The notes under the pieces: model-generated
Database searches by the model: none
The model's input: only the letters and a program-made list of their open reading frames with translations
What the model was told of the DNA's origin: nothing
Assembly: GCF_900313025.1 (NCBI RefSeq)
Contig: NZ_OMPQ01000015.1
Coordinates: 505,775-569,774 of the forward strand
Direction of reading: 5' to 3'
DNA length: 64,000 nucleotides
Origin: Pseudophaeobacter sp. EL27
GTDB lineage: Bacteria > Pseudomonadota > Alphaproteobacteria > Rhodobacterales > Rhodobacteraceae
Position numbers and translations under genes: made by a program
Shown here: piece by piece, positions 1-7,490 of the stretch
Position numbering within the stretch: position 1 is the stretch's first letter
How the letters are laid out: each line of letters begins with the position of its first letter

Positions 1-334
1 CGGCCAGCTGCTGCGATACTGTGGATTCATATTCCGGCACAAAGCCTTCAAGGATTTTGGACCCGGCCTGGCTGGCAACCCCCTTGGTGCAAAAGAGATC
101 CTTGATCCCGACAGGAAGGCCACACATGGCAGGGGCATCGCCCTGCTTGAGGCGCGCATCTGCCGCGGCGGCGCGTTCCAGCGCGATTTCCGGTGTTTTA
201 TGCACAAAGGCGTTGAGCACATCCGCCTTGTCGATGGCGCCAAGGCAGGCCTCAGTCAGCTCAACGGAGGTGGTTTCACCCTTGCGGAGCGCATCACGGG
301 CCTCTGCCAGACCCAGTTTGTTCAGATCGCTCAT
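1..334 (-). CDS. gatA: Asp-tRNA(Asn)/Glu-tRNA(Gln) amidotransferase subunit A (partial, N-terminus)
   Basis: This is the first ~111 residues of GatA; the rest lies beyond the window edge. GatA releases ammonia from glutamine (or asparagine) so that the GatCAB complex can convert Glu-tRNA(Gln) or Asp-tRNA(Asn) to the amide form in the cytoplasm. The visible part begins MSDLNKLGLAEARDALRKGE and contains GLPVGIKDLF, whose Lys is the first member of the amidase-signature Ser-cisSer-Lys triad. The two serines would lie outside the window. The ATG follows the gatC stop by three bases, so the two genes are almost certainly cotranscribed and translationally coupled. Confidence 0.95.
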   Translation of the reverse strand, partial: MSDLNKLGLAEARDALRKGETTSVELTEACLGAIDKADVLNAFVHKTPEIALERAAAADARLKQGDAPAMCGLPVGIKDLFCTKGVASQAGSKILEGFVPEYESTVSQQLA

Positions 335-337
335 CTC

Positions 338-625
338 TTACTCCATCACTTTGGGGACGGCAAAAAAGCCTTCACGGGCATCCGGCGCATTGGACAGGAC
401 CTTGTCCGCCTGATTGCCATCCGTGACCACATCTTCGCGCCGCTTGAGTCGCTGCGGGGTGACCGAGGTCATAGGATCGACCCCTTCGACATCCACTTCA
501 TTCAGCTGCTCGATGAAGTCCAGGATGGTGTTGAATTCGGCGGCCAGGGCTGGCAGCGCCTCGTCTTCAACCTTGATCCGGGCCAGTTTGGCCACTTTGG
601 CGGCGGTGTTTTGGTCAATCGACAT
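338..625 (-). CDS. gatC: Asp-tRNA(Asn)/Glu-tRNA(Gln) amidotransferase subunit C
   Basis: This 95-residue protein has the usual length of GatC, the small subunit that wraps around GatA and stabilises the GatCAB amidotransferase. The N-terminus MSIDQNTAAKVAKLARIKV is the typical GatC start. The later segment around VEGVDPMTSV and the C-terminal GFFAVPKVME are also characteristic. The reading frame stays open upstream, to about 754, but that extension reads like non-coding sequence, so the ATG at 625 is preferred. gatC is the upstream gene of a gatC-gatA pair. Confidence 0.96.
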   Translation of the reverse strand: MSIDQNTAAKVAKLARIKVEDEALPALAAEFNTILDFIEQLNEVDVEGVDPMTSVTPQRLKRREDVVTDGNQADKVLSNAPDAREGFFAVPKVME

Positions 626-856
626 GGAAACCCTCATCTCGTGTTCAGTCTGGCATTTACCGGGGTGACGGCTCAGCTGCAAGCCTGCGCGCGGTGTTTC
701 TGCCCGATTTGCACCCGCTCTGCGGCTTTCAAATGCCCAGAGGTGTTTCTCCATTCAGGATAAACTCAAATTTCTGCTCCTGCAGGCTACCAAACTGCTG
801 CAGCGCTGATAGGCTCCCCTTCGGGTAAACAGGTATTTCCAAGAGGAGTTAGAGTG

Positions 857-1549
857 ATGAAAATTATTTGGCTGGGTCATGGCAGTTTTCGCATCGAGAC
901 AGAGGGTCAGGTACTACTGATAGACCCCTGGCTTACCGGCAATCCGACTCTGGGCGAGGATCAGCATGACGCCGCCCTCGCGGGCGCCAGCCATATTGTC
1001 CTGACCCATACGCATTTTGATCATGTGGTGGATGTGCTGCCGCTGGCCAAGTCGCGCAATATTCCTGTCGTTGGCCAATATGATTTGATGGGCTATTGGG
1101 GCGAAAGCGAAGAGATCACCACCATCGGTTTCAACAAAGGCGGAACTGTCGATCTGGGCGGGCCAAAGCTGGCGATGGTGCCGGCCTCGCATAGTTCCAC
1201 CTTCACCACCGAGGACGGGCTGCGCGCCAGCGGGTCGGAAGTGGGCTATATGCTGATGAGTGAAGGCAAGACCCTCTATATCTCAGGGGACACTGGCCTG
1301 ATGGCAGACATGGAATGGATGGGGGATTACTTCCAGCCCGAGGTTGGCATCATCAGCGCTGGCGGTCACTTTACCATGGACATGAAGCAAACCGCCTATG
1401 CGGCGAAACGCTACTTCAATTTCAAGACCCTCATCCCCTGCCACTACAAATCGTTCCCAATTCTGGAGCAATCGGCAGAACAACTGGTCAAAGCACTGCC
1501 AGATGTAGAGGTCATCGAGCCAGTGGTGATGCAGGCCATCGAGATCTGA
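857..1549 (+). CDS. metal-dependent hydrolase, UPF0173 metallo-beta-lactamase fold
   Basis: The protein is ~230 residues and belongs to the UPF0173 branch of the metallo-beta-lactamase superfamily. The N-terminus MKIIWLGHGSFRIE is diagnostic. The dinuclear metal motif appears as HTHFDH near residue 57, with later ligands in SGDTG and in PCHYKSFP near the C-terminus. The natural substrate of this family is not firmly known. A GTG lies three bases upstream at 854, but the GAGGAG Shine-Dalgarno at 843-848 is better spaced to the ATG at 857. The gene is monocistronic, convergent with tag, and ends close to a strong hairpin at 1664. Confidence 0.92.
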   Translation: MKIIWLGHGSFRIETEGQVLLIDPWLTGNPTLGEDQHDAALAGASHIVLTHTHFDHVVDVLPLAKSRNIPVVGQYDLMGYWGESEEITTIGFNKGGTVDLGGPKLAMVPASHSSTFTTEDGLRASGSEVGYMLMSEGKTLYISGDTGLMADMEWMGDYFQPEVGIISAGGHFTMDMKQTAYAAKRYFNFKTLIPCHYKSFPILEQSAEQLVKALPDVEVIEPVVMQAIEI

Positions 1550-1663
1550 GACCGGCCCGGTCTGAAAAAGGGGTCTGCTCTCAAACAAGATCGGATAAGA
1601 AAGACAGGGCGGAGCTCCCGCCCGTCGCCGGATCTGCTGGGCAGATCGCTCCCGTTGGGCCCA

Positions 1664-1686
1664 GCGCCGGGCCTTTGGCCCGGCGC
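1664..1686. terminator. perfect GC-rich hairpin between convergent genes
   Basis: GCGCCGGGCC and GGCCCGGCGC form a perfect 10-bp stem with a TTT loop. It sits between the end of the hydrolase gene (1549) and the end of tag on the opposite strand (1694), where a bidirectional terminator is expected. There is no U-tract on either side, so intrinsic termination is likely but not proven. Confidence 0.5.
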
Positions 1687-1693
1687 GGTGGCG

Positions 1694-2317
1694 TCAAGCC
1701 CCGGGCGTTGTGGCGGGTGGCTGGAACCGAGCCCGGGCTGCATCGGCCTTTTCCCGGCAAATACAGCCCCTTGCGTGATCATTGACCAGACCCATGGCCT
1801 GCATGAAGGCAAAGGCAGTGGTCGGGCCGACAAATTTCCACCCGCGCTTTTTCAATGCCTTGGACAATGCCACCGACTCAGCGCTTGTGGTTTGTGTTTG
1901 TGGCTCCGGACGCGTTGCCGGATCCGGCTCAAAACGCCAGAAAAAAGCTGCCAGCGAGCCAAACTCGGCCACCATTTCCTGGGCACGGCGCGCATTGTTT
2001 ATTGTCGCTTCGATCTTGCCGCGATGCCGAATGATGCCGGCATCCTGCAACAGACATTCCACATCTGCCGCGTCAAATTCCGCAACCCTGTTCCAGTCAA
2101 AGCCACAGAATGCGGCGCGGAAATTTTCGCGTTTGGACAAAATTGTACGCCAGCTGAGGCCTGACTGGAAACTTTCAAGACAGAGCTTTTCAAACAAGCG
2201 GATGTCATCGCCCACGGGATAGCCCCACTCGCTGTCATGATAGGCATCAAACTCCGGTGCCGAAGCACTCCAGGCGCAGCGCGGTCGGCCATCCTGTCCG
2301 TCGATTAACTTGCTCAC
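1694..2317 (-). CDS. tag: DNA-3-methyladenine glycosylase I
   Basis: Tag excises 3-methyladenine from alkylated DNA, starting base-excision repair. The 207-residue protein has the family N-terminus RPRCAWSASAPEFDAYHDSE, with Cys and His that form half of the Tag zinc site. The other half is in NDHARGCIC near the C-terminus. The conserved FQSGLSWRTIL and KRGWKFVGPT segments are present. The proline/alanine-rich C-terminal tail is slightly longer than in E. coli Tag. The gene is transcribed alone and is convergent with the UPF0173 gene. Confidence 0.95.
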   Translation of the reverse strand: MSKLIDGQDGRPRCAWSASAPEFDAYHDSEWGYPVGDDIRLFEKLCLESFQSGLSWRTILSKRENFRAAFCGFDWNRVAEFDAADVECLLQDAGIIRHRGKIEATINNARRAQEMVAEFGSLAAFFWRFEPDPATRPEPQTQTTSAESVALSKALKKRGWKFVGPTTAFAFMQAMGLVNDHARGCICREKADAARARFQPPATTPGA

Positions 2318-2445
2318 CCTGCATTTCCTTTTGCTTGCGCCTCAAAGCCAAGCTTAGCTCTCGCCACTTTGCCTGCATAGCATCATGGCAGTTTGGCACC
2401 GTCCAAGACTACCCCCAAGAACGAGCTCAGGAATTCCGTCACACT

Positions 2446-2892
2446 TCACCGCCGCTGCGAGAAAAACTCCCGCAGGAGTTCCGCCGCGTCTACCTCAGCG
2501 ATCCCCTCATAGACCTCTGGCGCGTGATGCGCCTGAGGGTGCGAGAAGACACAGGCACCATGGGCCACACCGCCGGATTTCGGATCCGAGGCTCCGTAAT
2601 AGACCCGCCGGATGCGGGCGGCTGCGATGGCCGCGGCACACATAGCGCAGGGCTCCAGCGTCACATAGAGATCAAACCCCTGCAATCGCTCTGTCTTTCC
2701 GGCAGCACAGGCCTGTCGCAGCACTAGGATTTCGGCATGGGCCGTGGGATCGGACAGCTCGCGAGTGCGGTTGCCGGCACGGGCAACGATAGCCCCCTCA
2801 GGATCCACCAAAACAGCGCCCACAGGCACTTCGCCCCGCGCCGCTGCCGCGCGCGCCTCCGCTAGCGCGGCATCCATATGCGATTTGAACAT
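2446..2892 (-). CDS. tadA: tRNA adenosine(34) deaminase / nucleoside deaminase
   Basis: TadA deaminates A34 of tRNA-Arg(ACG) to inosine. The 148-residue product has the cytidine-deaminase-fold signature: HAEI, giving a zinc-ligand His and the catalytic Glu, and PCAMC, giving two Cys zinc ligands. The N-terminal REGION around RGEVPVGAVLVD also fits TadA. I placed the start at the ATG at 2892, giving MFKSHMDAALAEAR; the frame is open further upstream but without conserved sequence. The start is 82 bp from the divergent rluB-type gene, so the two probably share a short promoter region. Paralogous guanine or cytosine deaminases look similar, but the length and motifs favour TadA. Confidence 0.9.
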   Translation of the reverse strand: MFKSHMDAALAEARAAAARGEVPVGAVLVDPEGAIVARAGNRTRELSDPTAHAEILVLRQACAAGKTERLQGFDLYVTLEPCAMCAAAIAAARIRRVYYGASDPKSGGVAHGACVFSHPQAHHAPEVYEGIAEVDAAELLREFFSQRR

Positions 2893-2973
2893 AGCGGCTT
2901 TGTCCTCCCAAGGCTTTCCTGCCCCGGAATGGGAGCTTTCGCAAGCCACAGGAATGCTCTATGTCCCAGATCC

Positions 2974-4143
2974 ATGAGCAAAGCACCCGGATCCCCCAAA
3001 GGCAAAGCCCCCACACGGGCCCAGGCCTCCGCCAAATCTGCCGCCAAGCCGGCCCCCGCCGCCGCACCCAAAGGTGACAGCGCCCCCACAGGGGACCGCA
3101 TCGCCAAGGTGCTGTCGCGCGCTGGCGTTGCCTCGCGCCGCGAAGCCGAACGCATGATCGCCGAGGGCCGCGTCAAGGTGAACGGTGTCAAAATCGACAG
3201 CCCGGCGCTGAATGTAACGGATCGCGACCGCATTATTGTGGATGGCAAGCCCCTGCCCCAGGCCGAGGCGCCTAGGCTGTGGCTGTACAACAAGCCAACA
3301 GGGCTGGTGACCTCCAACAGCGACGAAAAGGGGCGGCGCACCATCTTTGATGAACTGCCCGAAGACCTGCCCCGGGTGATGACTGTCGGCCGTCTTGACC
3401 TCAACTCCGAAGGCCTGCTGCTGCTGACCAATGATGGCGGCATCAAAAGACGCCTTGAGCTGCCCTCGACCGGCTGGCTGCGCCGTTACCGTGTGCGTAT
3501 CAATGGCCGCCCCCGGGACGAAGATTTTGAGCCGCTGCGCAAAGGCATGGTGATTGAGGGGGAACGTTTTCAACCCATGACCGTGGCGCTGGATCGCCAG
3601 CAAGGCGCCAATGCCTGGCTGACCATCGGGCTGCGCGAAGGCAAAAACCGAGAGATCCGCCGCGCGCTGGAAGACATCGGCTTTAACGTCAACCGATTGC
3701 TGCGCCTGTCCTATGGTCCGTTTCAGCTGGGCTCGCTGAAGCTTGGCGAAGTGGAAGAACTGCGTCCACGTGTTGTGCGCGATCAGCTGGGGCTTGAACC
3801 CGAGGACATGGAAGAAACACCGCCCGCGCGGCCAACACGCGGACGGCCAGGGGCAAAACCGGGCCAGAAACCTAGTGGCAGACCCAGCTCCAAAACGGCT
3901 CCAAAATCAGACGGTATGACCTTTGGCATACCAAAGGGCAAGCCAACAGGCAGACCCGCTGATGGACCAACAGGCCGATCAACGGGCAAACCGGGTGGCA
4001 GGCCGACCGGTAAGCCCGGTGCCCGTTCTGGTGGCTATGGCGACAAACCAAGCAGCGCAGGTGGCAACGCGCGCGGTGGCAAACCCGCATCACGTGGTGG
4101 CAGCTCAAAACCACGCCCTATCGGCAAAAATCCCCGCCGCTGA
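2974..4143 (+). CDS. 23S rRNA pseudouridine synthase, RluB/RsuA family, with Gly/Pro/Lys/Arg-rich tail
   Basis: This 389-residue enzyme isomerises a uridine in 23S rRNA (RluB-type, position 2605 in E. coli numbering) or a related site. A basic low-complexity N-terminus (residues 1-42) precedes an S4 RNA-binding domain (about 43-100, KVLSRAGVASRREAERMI). The catalytic domain carries GRLDLNSEGLLLLTND, where the Asp of GRLD is the catalytic residue. LREGKNREIRRALE is also typical. From about residue 285 to the end the protein is a repetitive tail built from GRP, GKP and TGRP units, probably disordered and RNA-binding. The start was set at ATG 2974 because the upstream in-frame sequence overlaps tadA and looks non-coding. 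Confidence 0.9.
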   Translation: MSKAPGSPKGKAPTRAQASAKSAAKPAPAAAPKGDSAPTGDRIAKVLSRAGVASRREAERMIAEGRVKVNGVKIDSPALNVTDRDRIIVDGKPLPQAEAPRLWLYNKPTGLVTSNSDEKGRRTIFDELPEDLPRVMTVGRLDLNSEGLLLLTNDGGIKRRLELPSTGWLRRYRVRINGRPRDEDFEPLRKGMVIEGERFQPMTVALDRQQGANAWLTIGLREGKNREIRRALEDIGFNVNRLLRLSYGPFQLGSLKLGEVEELRPRVVRDQLGLEPEDMEETPPARPTRGRPGAKPGQKPSGRPSSKTAPKSDGMTFGIPKGKPTGRPADGPTGRSTGKPGGRPTGKPGARSGGYGDKPSSAGGNARGGKPASRGGSSKPRPIGKNPRR

Positions 4144-4237
4144 GGCGGTTCCACAAGACTTCCCCCTAGCAAGTGCCCTTCGCATCCCTTAGTTTCTTGG
4201 TAACGTAAGAAAACTTTCCTTTGCGAGGGGACCCCGC

Positions 4238-4312
4238 GTGCAAAAAATTGCCTTTGTCGCTTTGTTGATCCTGATGTTCGGTCTCAGCACCGGCGTGATC
4301 GTGGGAGGCTGA
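4238..4312 (+). CDS. possible 24-residue membrane peptide upstream of the xpaC-like gene
   Basis: A GTG start at 4238 opens a 24-codon frame ending four bases before the start of the xpaC-like gene. GCGAGGGG sits about seven bases upstream as a good ribosome-binding site. The peptide begins VQKIAFVALLILMF and continues with small and hydrophobic residues to a Gly-Gly end, so it reads as a single transmembrane helix with one N-terminal Lys. It could be a genuine small membrane protein of the cluster or a leader peptide coupling translation of the next gene. No family is recognised. Confidence 0.45.
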   Translation: MQKIAFVALLILMFGLSTGVIVGG

Positions 4313-4316
4313 AGCC

Positions 4317-5246
4317 ATGGCAAAACAGTTTGGTGGCAAATTCAGCCCCCGTGGCAAAACAAGCACGACGACCTCTGCCTCTGAGAGCGATGCCGGGGCA
4401 GCACAACCACCCCGCGCCCATGCGGTGAGTCGAAATGCCAAGGTCGATCCCGTCGGTGTCCGCTCGAACCTGATGTTTGTGCCCGGCGGGCTATTGCTTT
4501 TGCTCTCTGTCACAGATCAGGCCGCTGGCATGGCGCTGGGGATGATCGCTGCCGGAATCTGGACTGGTGGCGCCTATATGTTGCGGGAAGGCCTGCGGGC
4601 CACGGCGGCCTTTGAAGAGCGCCGGGTGGCGCGCAAACCCGCCCTGCCCCGGAAAATCCTCGCGGCCCTTTTGGTCGGCATTGGGGCAGCGCTTGCCGCC
4701 CTGAAGGCAGAACCAAACATTCTGACAGCTCTGCTCTATGGGCTTGCGACCTGTGGGTTGCATCTGGCCGCCTTTGGGCTTGATCCGCTGCAGGACAAGG
4801 GCACCGAAGGAATTGATGACTTTCAACAAAACCGGGTGGCCCGCGCTGTCGAGGAAGCCGAATTCAGCCTCGATTCCATGACAGATGCCGCCATGCGCTC
4901 GCGTGACCGCGAAGTGGAAGAACGCGTTGAACAGTTTCAGGCAGTCGCCCGCGAGCTGTTTCGCACCGTCGAAGAAGACCCTCGTGATCTGACTGCGGCC
5001 CGCAAATACCTCACGGTTTATTTGCAGGGTGCCAAGGACGCGACGGTGAAATTTGCCGATATCTACAGTCGCAGTGGCGATGCGACTGCACGGGCAGATT
5101 ACCTCGCACTGTTGAGTGATCTGGAAAACAACTTTGCCGCCCGCACCCGCAAACTGCTGCTTGAGGATCGCACCGACCTCACCGTTGAAATTGACGTGCT
5201 GCGCGATCGGTTGCAGCGTGAAGGCGTCCATCTGGACCGCAGCTAA
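4317..5246 (+). CDS. XpaC-like (5-bromo-4-chloroindolyl phosphate hydrolysis family) membrane protein
   Basis: The 309-residue protein has a low-complexity cytoplasmic N-terminus (1-40), then about four hydrophobic segments between residues ~45 and 150, among them FVPGGLLLLLSV and ILAALLVGIGAALAALK. A long charged helical C-terminal domain follows. The C-terminal part, with LTAARKYLTVYLQGAKDA and FADIYSRSGD, matches the XpaC family. XpaC proteins are usually encoded next to TelA, as here, 37 bp upstream of telA. The biochemical activity is unknown; the family name comes from a phosphatase-reporter phenotype. It is probably an inner-membrane partner of TelA in envelope-stress protection. Confidence 0.85.
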   Translation: MAKQFGGKFSPRGKTSTTTSASESDAGAAQPPRAHAVSRNAKVDPVGVRSNLMFVPGGLLLLLSVTDQAAGMALGMIAAGIWTGGAYMLREGLRATAAFEERRVARKPALPRKILAALLVGIGAALAALKAEPNILTALLYGLATCGLHLAAFGLDPLQDKGTEGIDDFQQNRVARAVEEAEFSLDSMTDAAMRSRDREVEERVEQFQAVARELFRTVEEDPRDLTAARKYLTVYLQGAKDATVKFADIYSRSGDATARADYLALLSDLENNFAARTRKLLLEDRTDLTVEIDVLRDRLQREGVHLDRS

Positions 5247-5283
5247 CCATTTGCCTTTTTGCCTCTTTTGCAAGGAACCTTAG

Positions 5284-6474
5284 ATGTCTGAGACCATTCA
5301 AAAACAAGCCGCCGAAGCCGAAGCCCAGGTCATGGCCGTCGCCGCCAATACCCTGCCCGAACCCGTCGAAGAGGTGCAGCCGCTGGAGGCCGCCACGCCG
5401 GAGGTCAGCGCTGCCATCACCACCCGCATCGGCGAGATCGACATGGGCGACAGCAATTCGATCATTCGCTTTGGCTCAGGCGCGCAGGCCGAGTTGCAGA
5501 CCATAAGCCAGGCGATGCTGGCAGATGTGCGCAACAAGGATGTGGGCCCGGCCGGCGACTCGCTGCGTGGCATTGTTACGACCATTCGGGGCTTCTCCGT
5601 CTCGGAACTGGACGTGCGCCGCAAGCCTACTTTCTGGGAACGGCTGCTGGGCCGCGCGGCTCCTTTTGCCAAATTCACCGCCAAGTTTGAAACCATCCAG
5701 AGCCAGATCGACAAGATCACCGATGATCTGCTGGGCCATGAGCACACCCTGCTGAAAGACATCAAATCACTGGACTTGCTCTACGAGAAGACCCTGAACT
5801 TCTACGATGAGCTGGCGCTGTATATTGCCGCCGGTGAGGCCAAGCTGGCCGATCTGGATGCCAATGACATCCCGGCGCTTGACGCTGCCGTTGCCGCCGC
5901 ACCCGAGGGTGATCAGGTCATGAAGGCGCAGGAGCTGCGCGATCTGCGTGCCGCACGGGACGACCTGGAACGCCGGGTACACGATCTCAAACTCACCCGC
6001 CAGGTGACCATGCAGTCGCTGCCTTCAATCCGCTTGGTGCAGGAAAACGACAAGAGCCTGGTCACCAAGATCAACTCGACCCTGGTCAACACGGTGCCGC
6101 TCTGGGAGACCCAGCTGGCCCAGGCCGTGACCATCCAACGTTCCGCCGAGGCGGCAAAGGCGGTGAGCTCTGCCAATGATCTCACCAATGAGCTGTTGAC
6201 CTCGAATGCCGCCAACCTGCGTCAGAGCAACAAGATGATCCGCGAGGAAATGGAGCGCGGTGTCTTTGATATTGAGGCGGTGAAACAGGCCAATGCCGAT
6301 CTGGTTGGGACCATTCAGGAAAGCCTGCAGATCGCCGATGAGGGCAAGGCCCGTCGCGCCGCTGCCGAGGAAGAGCTGAAAAAGATGGAAAGCGAGCTGC
6401 GCGACACCCTGGCTGCTGCCAAGGCGCGCAAAGACGGTATTGGCGACACTGCCGGCACCGCCGTTCCCGGCTGA
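5284..6474 (+). CDS. TelA-like toxic anion resistance protein
   Basis: This is a 396-residue, almost entirely alpha-helical cytoplasmic protein of the TelA family, named from tellurite resistance and later linked to cell-envelope stress tolerance. After an acidic, alanine-rich N-terminus (1-50) it has the conserved FWERLLGRAAPFAKFTAKFE segment near residue 120. Long coiled-coil helices follow, including LYEKTLNFYDELALYIAAGE and LVTKINSTLVNTVPLWETQL, with a charged C-terminal tail. A good ribosome site (AAGGAA) precedes the ATG. The stop is immediately followed by the ATG of the DUF2927 gene, indicating cotranslation. No enzymatic residues are known for the family. Confidence 0.92.
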   Translation: MSETIQKQAAEAEAQVMAVAANTLPEPVEEVQPLEAATPEVSAAITTRIGEIDMGDSNSIIRFGSGAQAELQTISQAMLADVRNKDVGPAGDSLRGIVTTIRGFSVSELDVRRKPTFWERLLGRAAPFAKFTAKFETIQSQIDKITDDLLGHEHTLLKDIKSLDLLYEKTLNFYDELALYIAAGEAKLADLDANDIPALDAAVAAAPEGDQVMKAQELRDLRAARDDLERRVHDLKLTRQVTMQSLPSIRLVQENDKSLVTKINSTLVNTVPLWETQLAQAVTIQRSAEAAKAVSSANDLTNELLTSNAANLRQSNKMIREEMERGVFDIEAVKQANADLVGTIQESLQIADEGKARRAAAEEELKKMESELRDTLAAAKARKDGIGDTAGTAVPG

Positions 6475-7434
6475 ATGATGCAGCAGGCTGCACGGACAGT
6501 TTTGCGGGCCGCAAGGCCTCTGGTGCTGGCGACCCTTGCCGGGGTCGCCCTAACCGCCTGCCTGCCCAGCAGTCCCGGCACCTCATTGGTGCCGGAACAA
6601 CGCCCAGACATTATCCCGGCAGCCTACCGCCCGCCTTCGGCCGAAAGCGCTGAACTACGCAATTATTACCGGGTTCTACAGCAGGATCTGCTCACCCGGG
6701 GATTGCTGCGCACGGACGGCGGCGGGCCCGAAACGCCTTTTGACGCCGATGATCTGGCAGAGCATTTTGAAGAAATTTCCTTTTACAACGAATATGCCGG
6801 GCGCAGTGGCAGTGGGTTGAGCGGTGGTTTGAGCCGCTGGTCAGGGCCGGTAAAACTAGTGGCTGATTTTGGCCCCTCTGTCCCCGAAGGACAGCGCCTG
6901 CGGGATCAGGGCGTGTTGAGCGCCTATGCTGCGCGCCTGTCCCGCATCACTGGACACAATATCTCTACCACGCCCAAACGGGGCAACTTCCATGTGATCT
7001 TTGCCAGCGCGGATGATCGGGCCTATGTGGCTGAAAAAGTGCGCGATCTTTTGCCCAATTTAAGTGCCAGTGACCTGCAGCTCTTTGTCAATCCGCCGCG
7101 CACCCACTATTGTTTTGTTCTGGCGGGCGGACCGCAGAATGCCCCCTTTGACTACATCCGCGGCGTTGCCCTCATTCGGGCCGAACACCCCGATCTGGTG
7201 CGCGACAGCTGCATCCACGAAGAAGTGGCACAGGGCCTGGGCCTGTTGAACGACAGCCCGCGCGCGCGGCCCTCGATCTTTAATGATGACGATGAATTTG
7301 CCTATCTGACCAGCCATGACGAATTGCTGCTCAAGATGCTTTATGATCCCAGGCTGCGCACCGGCATGAGCGCTGAAGAGGCCCGGCCCATCATTCGCAT
7401 CCTCGCCCGCGACGTAATGGGGCAGCAGCTATAG
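6475..7434 (+). CDS. DUF2927 lipoprotein with HEExxQ metallopeptidase-like motif
   Basis: The 319-residue protein begins with a signal peptide and a lipobox LTAC, with Cys29 as the probable lipidated residue, so it should be anchored in the envelope. The second half is DUF2927, common in Rhodobacteraceae. It contains IHEEVAQGLGLLND, which resembles the HExxH helix of zincins with Gln in place of the second His, and then SIFNDDDEFAYLTSHDELLL. The family is often described as peptidase-like, but no activity is established. The ATG directly follows the telA stop, so it belongs to the same operon. A second ATG three bases later is equally usable. Confidence 0.85.
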   Translation: MMQQAARTVLRAARPLVLATLAGVALTACLPSSPGTSLVPEQRPDIIPAAYRPPSAESAELRNYYRVLQQDLLTRGLLRTDGGGPETPFDADDLAEHFEEISFYNEYAGRSGSGLSGGLSRWSGPVKLVADFGPSVPEGQRLRDQGVLSAYAARLSRITGHNISTTPKRGNFHVIFASADDRAYVAEKVRDLLPNLSASDLQLFVNPPRTHYCFVLAGGPQNAPFDYIRGVALIRAEHPDLVRDSCIHEEVAQGLGLLNDSPRARPSIFNDDDEFAYLTSHDELLLKMLYDPRLRTGMSAEEARPIIRILARDVMGQQL

Positions 7435-7490
7435 GCGCGCAGCCCTTTCTATTTTTTTGACTTAGACGACCAGAGAAAAGGACCAGAAAC

